NCBI GenBank assembly: GCA_023386115.1
Contig: JAEWKL010000675.1
Location: 1 to 21,140 of the forward strand
Direction of reading: 5' to 3'
DNA: 21,140 nt
DNA from: Pseudomonadota bacterium
Lineage (GTDB): Bacteria > Pseudomonadota > Alphaproteobacteria > Rhizobiales > Beijerinckiaceae
Both the position numbers and the translations under genes were made by a program. Position 1 is the first letter of the stretch; every line of letters starts with the position of its first letter. Under the pieces are notes generated by a model. It had not been told where the DNA came from. It made no database searches and saw only the letters and a program-made list of their open reading frames with translations. Below are positions 1 to 8,232 of the stretch, piece after piece.

Positions 1-1213
1 GGCGACGGCCGCCAAGGTGATCGAGGCGGAGTACGCCGCGCCCTACCTGGCGCATGCGCAGCTCGAGCCGCCCTCGGCCATCGCCCGCTTCAACGGCGAC
101 GGCACCCTCGACGTCTGGCTGCCCAACCAGATGCCGGAACTCTTCCAGAGCATCTCGGCCAAGGTCGCGGGCATGGAGCCGGAGAAGGTCCGGATCCACT
201 CGCCGATGCTGGGCGGGTTCTTCGGCCGCCACTTCCCCTACGATGCCGGCAATCCGTTTCCCCAGGCGATCCTGCTCGCGCGGGCGACCGGCCGGCCGGT
301 GAAGGTGCTGTGGTCGCGCGAGGAGGAGTTCGCCCGCGACGGCCTGCGGCCCCTGAGCTTCACCCGCTTCCGCGCCGCCCTCGACGCGGCCGGTCAGCCG
401 ACGGCGATCGAGGTGCGCACGGTCGGCGAAGGGCCGATCGGCCGCTATTTCGGCGCCCTGATGCGGACGCCCGTCGACCCCTCCGCGGTCGAGGGCATCG
501 TCGAGAAGCCCTACGCGATCCCGAACCGGCGGATGACCTTCACCAAGGTCGCGCATCCGGTGACGATCGCGTTCTGGCGTTCGGTGGGGCACTCGATGAA
601 CGACGCCTTCTACGAGAGTTTCCTCGACGAGGCGGCGCTCGCGGGCGGGCACGACCCGTTCGCGCTGCGCCTCGCGCTCCTGAAGGACAAGCCGCGCCAT
701 CTGCGCCTTCTGCGCGAGGTCGCCGATCTCGCCGGGGGCTGGACGCGCGGCCCCTACGAGGCCGAGGGCGGACGACGCGCCCGCGGCGTGGCGCTCGCCT
801 CGCCCTTCGGGTCGGAGACGGCGACGATCGCCGAAGTCTCGGTCGCGGACGGCGAGGCGCGGGTGCACAACCTCTGGATCGCCTTCGATCCGGGCGCGGT
901 GGTCAACCCGGCGATCGTGAAGGCGCAGGTCGAGTCGGCCGCGGCGCTCGGGACGTCCTCGGTCCTGTTCGAGCAGATCGTCTACCGCGACGGGATGCGC
1001 CAGTCGCAGAACTTCGACACCTACCCGATCCTGCGCCGCGAGCACATGCCGGCGGTTCATGTCCGCATCGTCGAGAGCGGCGCCCCGATGGGCGGCGTCG
1101 GCGAGCCGGGGCTGCCGGGCGTGCCTCCTGCGATCCTCAACGCCGTCGCGGCCCTGACCGGGCAGAGGATCCGGGCGCTGCCGGTCGCCAACACCAAGCT
1201 CGTCGGCACCTGA
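1..1213 (+). CDS. Molybdopterin-binding subunit of a xanthine dehydrogenase/isoquinoline 1-oxidoreductase (IorB-like) enzyme, C-terminal part
   Basis: The reading frame is open to the left edge, so the gene starts outside the window. About 400 residues remain of a family that is usually near 700-750. The visible part matches the second half of the large subunit of molybdenum hydroxylases of the IorB type, which insert oxygen from water into aldehydes or N-heterocycles. Landmarks are the early stretch YLAHAQLEPP, the glycine-rich GGFFGRHF, the family-typical WRSVGHSMN, and the C-terminal GGVGEPGLPG, whose glutamate is the expected catalytic base. IorB enzymes work with a [2Fe-2S] IorA subunit, which would lie upstream or elsewhere and is not visible. 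A GC-rich hairpin follows the stop. Family assignment is firm; the substrate is unknown. Confidence 0.9.
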   Translation, partial: ATAAKVIEAEYAAPYLAHAQLEPPSAIARFNGDGTLDVWLPNQMPELFQSISAKVAGMEPEKVRIHSPMLGGFFGRHFPYDAGNPFPQAILLARATGRPVKVLWSREEEFARDGLRPLSFTRFRAALDAAGQPTAIEVRTVGEGPIGRYFGALMRTPVDPSAVEGIVEKPYAIPNRRMTFTKVAHPVTIAFWRSVGHSMNDAFYESFLDEAALAGGHDPFALRLALLKDKPRHLRLLREVADLAGGWTRGPYEAEGGRRARGVALASPFGSETATIAEVSVADGEARVHNLWIAFDPGAVVNPAIVKAQVESAAALGTSSVLFEQIVYRDGMRQSQNFDTYPILRREHMPAVHVRIVESGAPMGGVGEPGLPGVPPAILNAVAALTGQRIRALPVANTKLVGT

Positions 1214-1238
1214 CCGGGACAGGACCCCGGCGCACGGA

Positions 1239-1258
1239 CCGACGGGGCCTCCCGTCGG
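1239..1258 (+). terminator. GC-rich hairpin after the IorB-like gene
   Basis: A perfect 8-bp inverted repeat (CCGACGGG / CCCGTCGG) with a 4-nt GCCT loop begins 26 nt after the stop codon at 1213. There is no T-run after it, so it may be an inefficient intrinsic terminator or only an mRNA 3' end stabiliser. Confidence 0.45.
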
Positions 1259-1369
1259 CCGCTCGATCGGTCGCCTGGGCCTCCAGCCGGCTCGTACACG
1301 ACGCCCGCGAGGTCGTAAGCCCATCAGACTCGCCAGAGAACCTGCGCGTAAACCCGCATGTGACTCCGC

Positions 1370-2089
1370 ATGACCGACCTCCTCGCGACCGTGCTCGCGG
1401 CTCATGGCGGGCTGCATCGCTGGCACGCCGTCACCTCGGCCTCGGTCCGGGTCCGGCGGGACGGCGCCATCTGGGCGATCAAGGGGAGGCCGGAAGTCCC
1501 CGACATCATCGACGTCACGCTGGATCTCCGCAGACCGTGCAGGGCGCGGATCGTGTCGGCGGCCACGGGCCAGGTCGCGTCCGTCACGCCCGACCGGGTC
1601 GTGGTCACGGGTATCGGCGGGGCTCGCATCGACGAGCTGATCGATCCGCGCGCCTCCTTCGCCGGTCACGGGCTCGACACGCCGTGGAGCGTCGCGCAAG
1701 CGGCCTACCTGTCTGGCTACGCCCTGTGGACCTATCTCGCCATGCCGTTCCTCCTCGCGCGGCCCGGTCTTCACACGGAGGAGATCGCGCCGTGGATCAG
1801 CGGCCCGACGACCTTGCGCCGTCTCAGGGCGACCATCCCCGACACGATTCCGACCCACAGCCCCATCCAGACCCTCTTCGTCGATGAGAGCGGCCTCGTG
1901 GTCCGGCACGACTACACGGTCGAGATCGTCGGCGGCGGTCTCGCGGCACAGTTCCTCTCGGACTACGTCGCGGTCTGCGGCCTCATGATCCCGACGACCC
2001 GCCGGATCTACGCCCGTCAGCCGGACGGCCGGGTCATCCCCGAGCCCGTCGCCGCGTCCTACGACCTCTCCGGCCTCCGTCTGCTGTGA
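1370..2089 (+). CDS. Hypothetical protein, 239 aa
   Basis: This is an intact GC-rich frame with a normal stop, lying between two same-strand genes, so it is probably real. I do not recognise the family with confidence. The N-terminus (LLATVLAAHGGLHRW) resembles the opening of uncharacterised bacterial proteins of LolA-like shape, where a leading helix precedes beta strands, and the rest alternates short strands and turns in keeping with a mostly beta protein. No signal peptide, membrane helix or cysteine motif is evident. No strong Shine-Dalgarno sequence precedes the ATG. The gap of 156 nt from the previous gene contains a hairpin, so it may have its own promoter. No function is proposed. 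Confidence 0.65.
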   Translation: MTDLLATVLAAHGGLHRWHAVTSASVRVRRDGAIWAIKGRPEVPDIIDVTLDLRRPCRARIVSAATGQVASVTPDRVVVTGIGGARIDELIDPRASFAGHGLDTPWSVAQAAYLSGYALWTYLAMPFLLARPGLHTEEIAPWISGPTTLRRLRATIPDTIPTHSPIQTLFVDESGLVVRHDYTVEIVGGGLAAQFLSDYVAVCGLMIPTTRRIYARQPDGRVIPEPVAASYDLSGLRLL

Positions 2090-2133
2090 GGCCTGCCCTC
2101 GCTGCGAGGCGCGGCGAGCAGCGTCGCGAGGTC

Positions 2134-2153
2134 TCTCACAAGGTCTCACAAGG
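2134..2153 (+). repeat. Exact 10-nt tandem duplication
   Basis: TCTCACAAGG occurs twice head to tail in the 152-nt gap upstream of the carboxymuconolactone decarboxylase gene. It may be a slippage product or a pair of protein-binding half-sites. Nothing else in the gap is recognisable. Confidence 0.5.
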
Positions 2154-2241
2154 CCTCTCGCGACCGGGATCCCGGAACCGCTTAGCCCTGAGGCCACAGG
2201 ACGCCGGCATTCCGCCGGCATCGCTCCAAGAGGGACACGAC

Positions 2242-2604
2242 ATGGCGGCCAGCGACATGCACATGATGGATTGGAACCTCTACCGCCAGCAGGTGACGGC
2301 CGGCGTCGGCGGGTTCGCGACGCTCAGTCCCGAGACGATCAAGGGCTACGGCGCGCTGAGCGCGGCCGGGCAGAAGACGAACCGCCTCGACGCCAAGATG
2401 CGCGAGCTGATCGCCGTGGCGGTCGCGGTGACGTTGCGCTGCGACGGCTGCATCACCGTCCACACCGACGCGGCGCGCAAGCTCGGCGCGACCCAGGAGG
2501 AACTGGCCGAGGCCCTCGGCATCGCCGCGAGCCTCGGGGCGGGGGCGGCCATCGTCTACGGGACGCGGGCCCTCGATGCCTTCGCGGCCTCGGCCGAAGC
2601 CTGA
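2242..2604 (+). CDS. Carboxymuconolactone decarboxylase / AhpD-like family protein
   Basis: This 120-aa protein has the single-domain CMD fold size. The motif RCDGCITVHTDAA carries the CxxC pair and downstream histidine that define the AhpD-like redox-active members, followed by the family-typical GATQEELAEAL helix and a glycine/alanine-rich helix. Such proteins act as small disulfide reductases or peroxidase partners, often as trimers or hexamers in the cytoplasm. I chose ATG 2242 because AAGAGGGA lies just upstream at a good distance; the frame is open further upstream, but that extension looks non-coding. The DUF417 gene begins 24 nt downstream on the same strand, so the two are probably co-transcribed. 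The CxxC favours a thiol-redox role over a true decarboxylase. Confidence 0.88.
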   Translation: MAASDMHMMDWNLYRQQVTAGVGGFATLSPETIKGYGALSAAGQKTNRLDAKMRELIAVAVAVTLRCDGCITVHTDAARKLGATQEELAEALGIAASLGAGAAIVYGTRALDAFAASAEA

Positions 2605-2628
2605 TCCGGACGCGACGGAGTCTCACCC

Positions 2629-3261
2629 ATGGACCAGCGGATCCTCTCCATCCTCGCCGCCGTCTCGGGTCCGACCTCGACCCGGATCGGCCTCGACGCC
2701 ACCAGGGTCGCGATCGCGATCGTCTTTCTCTGGATCGGGGCGCTGAAATTCGCGCCCTACGAGGCCGACAGCATCACGCCGTTCGTCGCCAACAGCCCCG
2801 TCATGTCGTTCTTCTACGCGCATCCGACGGACTACGCCTCGCATCTCACCCGCGAGGGCGAGCTCGATCCCGTCAAGCGGGCCTGGCAGAGGGATAACCG
2901 GACCTACGCCTTCTCCCGCGGGCTCGGGACCGTCGAGCTGATCATCGGCGGCCTCGTCCTGGTCGGCCTCGGCTCGCGGCGCTGGGGGCTTCCCGGTGCG
3001 GTGCTGGCCTTCCTCACACCCGTGGTCACCCTCTCGTTCCTCGTCACCACGCCGGAGGCCTGGGTGCCGCCCCTCGGCGACGCCGAGTTCGCCTTCCCCT
3101 ACCTCTCCGGCGCCGGACGGCTCGTGCTCAAGGACGTCGTCCTGATGGCCGGGGCGTGGCTCTGCGTCGCCGACAGCGCGCGGGACCTGGTCACCCAGGG
3201 CCGGCCCTCGCGAAGCGAGACCGTCCGAGCCGTCGCCCCGGCCGAGACCGTCCTCCGTTAG
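2629..3261 (+). CDS. DUF417 family membrane protein (YkgB/RclC-like)
   Basis: The 210-aa product has the DUF417 signature near residues 35-60 (IGALKFAPYEADSITPFVANS) and about four hydrophobic segments, near residues 22-38, 100-118, 124-143 and 172-186, so it should sit in the inner membrane. E. coli RclC, a family member, is induced by reactive chlorine species and is needed for full resistance; its biochemistry is unknown. GGAG lies 8 nt before the ATG. The gene follows the AhpD-like gene by 24 nt, and the pairing with a thiol-redox protein fits an oxidant or electrophile stress role. That role is inferred. Family assignment is strong. Confidence 0.87.
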   Translation: MDQRILSILAAVSGPTSTRIGLDATRVAIAIVFLWIGALKFAPYEADSITPFVANSPVMSFFYAHPTDYASHLTREGELDPVKRAWQRDNRTYAFSRGLGTVELIIGGLVLVGLGSRRWGLPGAVLAFLTPVVTLSFLVTTPEAWVPPLGDAEFAFPYLSGAGRLVLKDVVLMAGAWLCVADSARDLVTQGRPSRSETVRAVAPAETVLR

Positions 3262-3596
3262 CGCCGGCGCGGCCACGCGATCTCCCGACGACATCACGAC
3301 AGGCCCGCAGGACCATGCCAGCTCCCATCCGGCACGTTCCGGCCCGCTTCGGCCGCCTGGCCTGTCGCGCGGCGGCGAACTCCCGACCCTGAGCGGGCCT
3401 TCGCATCGTCCGCTCCCGGGCAACGCGGCGGAGCAACGCCGACCGGCCGGGCGTGACAGGACCGGAATGGCCGCCGTCGCGTCGGCAGACCGGACGAACG
3501 GCTGAAGCCTTGACGACATGCTGGCGGTGCGACAACCGACAGCGTAGCAGGATTGACAGCTCCGGGTTCGAGCAAGCGTGCGATAGCGACAGCTGC
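3262..3596. other. Intergenic region upstream of the large regulator
   Basis: This stretch of 335 nt has no gene I can support. The regulator frame is open back to 3453, but that extension looks like non-coding GC-rich DNA. TTGACA at 3553-3558 could be a -35 element for the regulator; no convincing -10 follows at standard spacing. No terminator is evident after the DUF417 stop. Confidence 0.4.
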
Positions 3597-6473
3597 ATGG
3601 ATACGCGACAAGGCAAAGCCGTTCGCTACATCTTCGGCGATTTCATCTTGAGCCCGTCCGAGCAGCGGCTTTGGCGAGACGAAAAGGTCGTACGCCTCGG
3701 GGGACGCCCCATGGAGATCCTGACCGCGCTCGTCGAACGCGCAGGACAGGTCGTCAGCAAAGAGGATCTGAACAGGCGCGCATGGCCGCGGACGACGGTC
3801 GACGAAGCCAATCTGAAGGTCAACATCGCGGCGATCCGGCGCGCACTCGAAGGCCTGGAACCGGAGACGCGTTTCATCGCGACAGTGAGCGGGCAAGGAT
3901 ACCGCTTCGCCGCGCCCGTCGACGTCACCCCCTGGCCGGCGCCGCCGGCAGCCCGGCGCCATAACCTTCCGAGACCGACGGACCTGCTTGGCCGATCGGA
4001 GGATCTCGCGGAGATCTCGACGACGGTGCTCCAGCGACCGCTGGTCACGATCACGGGTCCCGGTGGCGTCGGCAAGACCAGCCTGGCCGTGGCGGTGGGG
4101 CACGACGTCGTCGAGCGCTTCCGCGACGGGATCTGGATGGTCGACCTTTGTGTCGTCGACAGCGACCGCTATCTCGCGAGCGCTTTCGCGCAAGAGATGG
4201 GCATCGCGATCCATGCGGACGATCCTCAGGCGGCATTGACGAAGGCCCTCGCGGATCGGCAATGCCTGCTCGTCTTCGATTGCTGCGAGAAGTCCCTCGA
4301 TCAGGCGGCCCGTCTGGCCACCATGCTCGCCACCGCCGCGCCCGCAACCCACGTGCTGGCCACGAGCCGGGAGCCGCTCCGGACGGCCGGCGAGGTCGTG
4401 CATCATCTGCGACCGTTGGCGGCTCCGACGGCGGACGGGGCGCGGACCACGAGGGACGTCCTGACCTTCCCGGCCGTCGCGCTGTTCGTCGCGCGCGCCT
4501 CGGCAGCCGCTCCGGGCTTCGGCCTCCAGGACGTCGACGCACCGACCGTCGTCGAGATCTGTCGTCGCCTCGACGGGCTGCCGCTGGCCCTGGAACTCGC
4601 CGCGACGCGGGTCGGGGCGTTCGGACTTCGCGGTCTCCTCCGCCTGCTGGATGAGCGCCTGGACCTCCTGGACGGCGGCCGACGCGCAGGTCATCCCCGG
4701 CATCGGGGCCTGACCGCGACGCTGGACTGGAGCCACGGGCTTTTGTCGGAGGGTGAGCAGGCCCTGTTCCGGCGCGTGTGCGTCCTTCACGGCGTCTTCT
4801 CGCTCGACGCGGCGCTCGCGGTCGGCCGCCTCGCTGGAGAGGCCGAGAGCGAGTGCATCGGCCGCTTGGCCGATCTCGTCGGCAAGTCGCTGGTCGCCGC
4901 GGTGCCCGGGCCGTCGTCGCGGTACCAGCTTCTCGACACGACGCGGGATTACGGATTGCAGCGACTCGCTGAGAGCGGCGAGGGCGATGCGGTCCGTCGG
5001 CGGCACGCGGAGCTCTGCCTCGCGCAATGTCGTGACATCTCGGGCCGGAGGAGCGCGCATCCGGCCTCCGACCCGCCCGAGGATCCCATGGCGGTGGACC
5101 TCATGGCGCTCGTCCACAACGTCCGTGCGGCCCTCGACTGGTGCCTGACGGACCGCCGCGATCCCGCCCTCGGCCGAACGCTGGCCGCCGAGGCGCTCGT
5201 GGTGTGGGATCGGCTCTCGCTGCTCCAAGAGCGGATCGAGGCGTGCGAGCGGGCGCTCGCGATGGTCGCACCCTCCGATGGTCCGGAGGACCGGGACGAG
5301 ATCACGCTGCGGGCTTCGCTCGCCGCTGCCCTGCTGCAGGTCGAGGGGCCGACCGCGCGGATCGCGGAGCTGTGGAGCGGGGCGCTCGCCCGCGCCGAAC
5401 GGCTGTCCGACCTCGACGGCCAGCTGCGGGCGCTCTGGGGCTTGTGCGATTTCCAGACCTGGACCGGCGACCACCGCGCCGCGTTCGCGGTGACGGAGCG
5501 CATCAGGACGATGGCGGTCGCCCGCCGCGATCGCGCGGCTGGGGCGGCTGTCGATCGGCCCGCGGCCACCTCGCTCCGGTATCTGGGCCGTCTCGACGAG
5601 GCGCGCGACGCCGCGGAGCGCCTGCTGGCTCGTGCGGCGCGCCGTGACGATCCGGGCCGGAGGCTGGAGGATCACGGCCTGGTCGCGGCTCGTGGAACGC
5701 TCGCGAACATACTGTGGCTTCAGGGCCGACCGGATCACGCCGTCGCGGCGTCGCGGCGCGCCCTGGTCGAGGCCGAAGCCAGCGGCCAAGCCTTCGCCCT
5801 CACGAATGCCCTGGCGCACACGGTGATCCCGATCGCGCTCCATGGTGGCGATCTCGTTGAGGCCGAGCGCGGCCTCGCCCGGCTCGGTCACCACGTCGCG
5901 CGGCATGCCATGCGGATCTGGCGGGTCATCGCCGATTGCCTCGAGGCGATCGTGAGCATCCGCCGAGGCGATGCGGGCGGATTGCACCGCCTCGACGATG
6001 CCCTCGTCGAGATGGGGGAGATCGGCTTCCGGATGCGGCGCCCGGCCTATCTGGGCTCGCTGGCGAGCGGTCTCGCGGCGCATGGCCGCCTTCCGGACGC
6101 GCTCGCTCGCATCGATGCCGCGCTCGCCGCCTCCGAGCACGGTGGCGAACTCTGGTGCCGGCCGGAACTGCTGCGCATCCGAGGCGAGATCCTCCTCGCT
6201 TTCGCCGGCACCGCCAGCGAGCCGGACGCGGCACGGCACTTCCTGGAGGCGATTGATCTGGCCGCCGGGCAGGGCGCGGTGATGTGGCACTTGCGGGCCG
6301 CGACGAGCCTCGCCGCGCTGGACGACCGGTACGGCGGCCGGGCAGCCCTCGCGGCCGTCGCCGGGCGGTTCGACGACGGGCTCGACACCCCCGACCTCAG
6401 GGCCGCTCGGGCGCGCCGCGCCGGCCGGGCGGGATCCGGCAACGATGCGGTCCGGCCGGTCTCATTGGCCTGA
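3597..6473 (+). CDS. Transcriptional regulator: OmpR-type winged helix, NB-ARC-type ATPase and helical repeats
   Basis: This 958-aa protein has three parts. Residues about 10-105 form a Trans_reg_C (OmpR/CadC-type) DNA-binding domain with family-typical FGDFILSPSEQRLWR, the recognition-helix area VDEANLKVNIAAIRRAL and the wing VSGQGYRF. Residues about 128-430 form a STAND/NB-ARC-like ATPase with Walker A GPGGVGKT (154-161), Walker B LLVFDCCE (224-231) and the sensor-like ATSREPLR. The remaining 500 or so residues are alanine/leucine/arginine-rich helices consistent with TPR-type repeats for ligand or partner sensing. The start at 3597 is chosen because the DNA-binding domain begins immediately after it. 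The gene converges with the Old Yellow Enzyme gene, with only 13 nt between stops. Such single-protein regulators commonly control nearby metabolic genes; the target here is unknown, with the minus-strand oxidoreductase cluster as a candidate. Confidence 0.9.
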   Translation: MDTRQGKAVRYIFGDFILSPSEQRLWRDEKVVRLGGRPMEILTALVERAGQVVSKEDLNRRAWPRTTVDEANLKVNIAAIRRALEGLEPETRFIATVSGQGYRFAAPVDVTPWPAPPAARRHNLPRPTDLLGRSEDLAEISTTVLQRPLVTITGPGGVGKTSLAVAVGHDVVERFRDGIWMVDLCVVDSDRYLASAFAQEMGIAIHADDPQAALTKALADRQCLLVFDCCEKSLDQAARLATMLATAAPATHVLATSREPLRTAGEVVHHLRPLAAPTADGARTTRDVLTFPAVALFVARASAAAPGFGLQDVDAPTVVEICRRLDGLPLALELAATRVGAFGLRGLLRLLDERLDLLDGGRRAGHPRHRGLTATLDWSHGLLSEGEQALFRRVCVLHGVFSLDAALAVGRLAGEAESECIGRLADLVGKSLVAAVPGPSSRYQLLDTTRDYGLQRLAESGEGDAVRRRHAELCLAQCRDISGRRSAHPASDPPEDPMAVDLMALVHNVRAALDWCLTDRRDPALGRTLAAEALVVWDRLSLLQERIEACERALAMVAPSDGPEDRDEITLRASLAAALLQVEGPTARIAELWSGALARAERLSDLDGQLRALWGLCDFQTWTGDHRAAFAVTERIRTMAVARRDRAAGAAVDRPAATSLRYLGRLDEARDAAERLLARAARRDDPGRRLEDHGLVAARGTLANILWLQGRPDHAVAASRRALVEAEASGQAFALTNALAHTVIPIALHGGDLVEAERGLARLGHHVARHAMRIWRVIADCLEAIVSIRRGDAGGLHRLDDALVEMGEIGFRMRRPAYLGSLASGLAAHGRLPDALARIDAALAASEHGGELWCRPELLRIRGEILLAFAGTASEPDAARHFLEAIDLAAGQGAVMWHLRAATSLAALDDRYGGRAALAAVAGRFDDGLDTPDLRAARARRAGRAGSGNDAVRPVSLA

Positions 6474-6486
6474 CACCGCCTCTCGA

Positions 6487-7585
6487 TCAGGCGATGGCCG
6501 CATGATCCAAGGTTGGATAGTCGGTATAGCCCTCGGCTCCGCCGCCGTAGAACGTCGCCTGGTCGGCTTCCGCGAGCGGGGCCTCGCGGCGCAGCCGCTC
6601 GACCAGATCGGGATTGCCGATGAAGGGGCGGCCGAAGGCGATCATGTCGGCGTGGCCGGACGCGATCGCCCCGGTCGTAGCCGTTATTGGCAATGTATGC
6701 GCCGCCGAAGGCGGCGTGCAGCGCCTTGTAGTCGAAGGCGGACGATCCGTTCGGTCCGCGGGTCTGTCCCTCGACGCAGTGCAGGTAGGCGAGGCCGAGC
6801 TCCCCCAGTCTCCTGGCGAGATGGCCGTAGGTTGCCTGCGGGTCACTGTCGAGCGGGGTGTCGCCGACGGCTCGCGTCATCGGCGAGAGCCTCAGGCCGA
6901 CGCGGTCGGCGCCCCATGTCTCCGCCACCGCCGAGACGACGTCGATGGCGAGTCGCGTGCGGTTCTCGATGGAGCCGCCATAGCGATCGGTCCTCCGGTT
7001 CGTGCTGTCGCGGATGAATTGCTCGAGCAGGTAGCAATTCGCCGAATGCACCTCGACGCCGTCGAAGCCCGCCTGCTTCGCCATCGACGCGGCGTGCCGG
7101 TAGTCGCCGATCAGACCTGGAATCTCGTCGGTTCGAAGCGCGCGCGGCATCGAGGGGGGTGCCTGCGTGCGGTTCTCGAGGAAGACCAGTTCACCGGCTT
7201 GGATGGCCGAGGCCGAGACGGGCGCCTCGCCATGCTCCTGAAGGCTGACATGGGACATGCGCCCGACATGCCAGAGCTGGCACACGATCCGCCCTCCGGC
7301 CTCGTGCACGGCCGAGGTGACGCGCGCCCAAGCCTCGGCCTGCGCCTCCGTGTAGATGCCCGGCGTGAAGGCGTAGCCTCGGCCCTGTCGTGAGATATTG
7401 GTCGCCTCGGTGATGATGAGACCGGCCGATGCCCGCTGCCGGTAGTATTCGACGGCGAGGCTCGAGTGGACACCGTCCATGTCCGCGCGCGAGCGCGTCA
7501 GCGGTGCCATGGCGACGCGGTTGGCGACGTCGATGGCTCCGATCTTCATCGGGGAAAACAGCTTGCGATCCGTGGTCGTCGGCAT
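6487..7585 (-). pseudogene. nemA: Old Yellow Enzyme family alkene reductase (NemA-like), frameshifted
   Basis: Codons from 7585 to 6671 encode 305 residues of an FMN-dependent ene-reductase: start MPTTTDRKLFSP, QLWHVGRMSH, the substrate-binding HxxN pair (H180, N183) in VEVHSANCYLLEQF, and TDRYGGSIENR. After YIANNGYDR the frame breaks. The remainder (AIASGHADMIAFGRPF to YGGGAEGYTDYPTL and the stop at 6487) continues in another frame from 6669. Compared with the family spacing between the GY and AFGR motifs, five residues are missing but one extra base is present, a net loss of about 14 nt. AGGAGAG precedes the ATG at good spacing. The lost segment and truncated FMN-phosphate region should inactivate the enzyme unless the break is a sequencing error. 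It lies 94 nt after a VOC gene at the end of the aldehyde oxidoreductase operon. Confidence 0.85.
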
Positions 7586-7679
7586 GCGCGGGATCTCTCC
7601 TGGTCTCACAGATTGCCCTTTGATGGCATCGACCGGCGGCTGGGATTCGGCAGCGGCGCGCCGCCAGGAGCCTTGCCGC

Positions 7680-8195
7680 TCACTCGGCCCGGGCGGCCGT
7701 GTCGCTCCGGTTGGCGTACATGAGTTCCGTCGAGTGGGAATAGATCTCGATCAGGTTGCCCCAGGGGTCCTCGCAATAGACGGCCTTGAACGGCTCTCCC
7801 TCGAACAGGGTCCAGACCTTCGAGCGCTGCTTTCCACCCATCTCGGCGATCCGCCGCGCGAGGCCGTCGATGTCCGGGTCGACCAGGCAGAAGTGGAAGA
7901 CGCCGGTCTTCCAGTAGCGAAAGTTGTCGTCCGCGGTCTCGGATTTCGGGGTGACGAACTCGAAGAGTTCGATCCCGACGCCGTTCGCGGTGGCGAGGTG
8001 AGACACGTATCCCTCCTCGAAGCGATCACCGAAGATCCCCTTGAACACCTCGCCGATATGCGAGCCGTCGTGCCGGACGTGCAGGGGGCCGATGATGTGA
8101 CGGCAGCCGAAGGCCCTGGTGTACCACTCCGTCGCTGCCTTGACGTCGGTGACGGTCAGGCCGACATGCGTCACCGGAACGGGATGATAGGACAT
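7680..8195 (-). CDS. VOC superfamily protein (glyoxalase/dioxygenase-like)
   Basis: This 171-aa protein has two beta-alpha-beta-beta-beta modules typical of the vicinal oxygen chelate superfamily. Candidate metal ligands are in the expected places: H10 in THVGLTV, E76 in GIELFEF, H101 in VFHFCLVDPD and E150 in GNLIEIYSH, so a metal site looks intact. Members include lactoylglutathione lyases, extradiol dioxygenases and fosfomycin-resistance proteins; the exact reaction cannot be told. ATG 8195 is preferred over an in-frame GTG at 8207 because GGAGAGA sits just before it. It begins 37 nt after the molybdopterin subunit gene and is followed by the broken ene-reductase, so it is probably transcribed with the PaoABC-type operon and may act on the same class of reactive carbonyl compounds. 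Confidence 0.88.
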   Translation of the reverse strand: MSYHPVPVTHVGLTVTDVKAATEWYTRAFGCRHIIGPLHVRHDGSHIGEVFKGIFGDRFEEGYVSHLATANGVGIELFEFVTPKSETADDNFRYWKTGVFHFCLVDPDIDGLARRIAEMGGKQRSKVWTLFEGEPFKAVYCEDPWGNLIEIYSHSTELMYANRSDTAARAE

Positions 8196-8232
8196 TGCTC
8201 TCTCCACGGATGAGACGTCAGGGAATCGGAAG

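Noticed and set aside
310..1887. Plus-strand open frame of 525 codons overlapping the IorB-like gene
   Set aside because: Arg/Pro-rich out-of-frame translation that spans two real genes and the hairpin between them; a frame-shadow artefact.
3294..6290. Minus-strand open frame of 998 codons opposite the regulator
   Set aside because: Its wording is low-complexity Arg/Gly/Ala with no recognisable domain, and it mirrors the plus-strand gene whose winged-helix and Walker motifs are clear. Long antisense frames are expected in GC-rich coding DNA.
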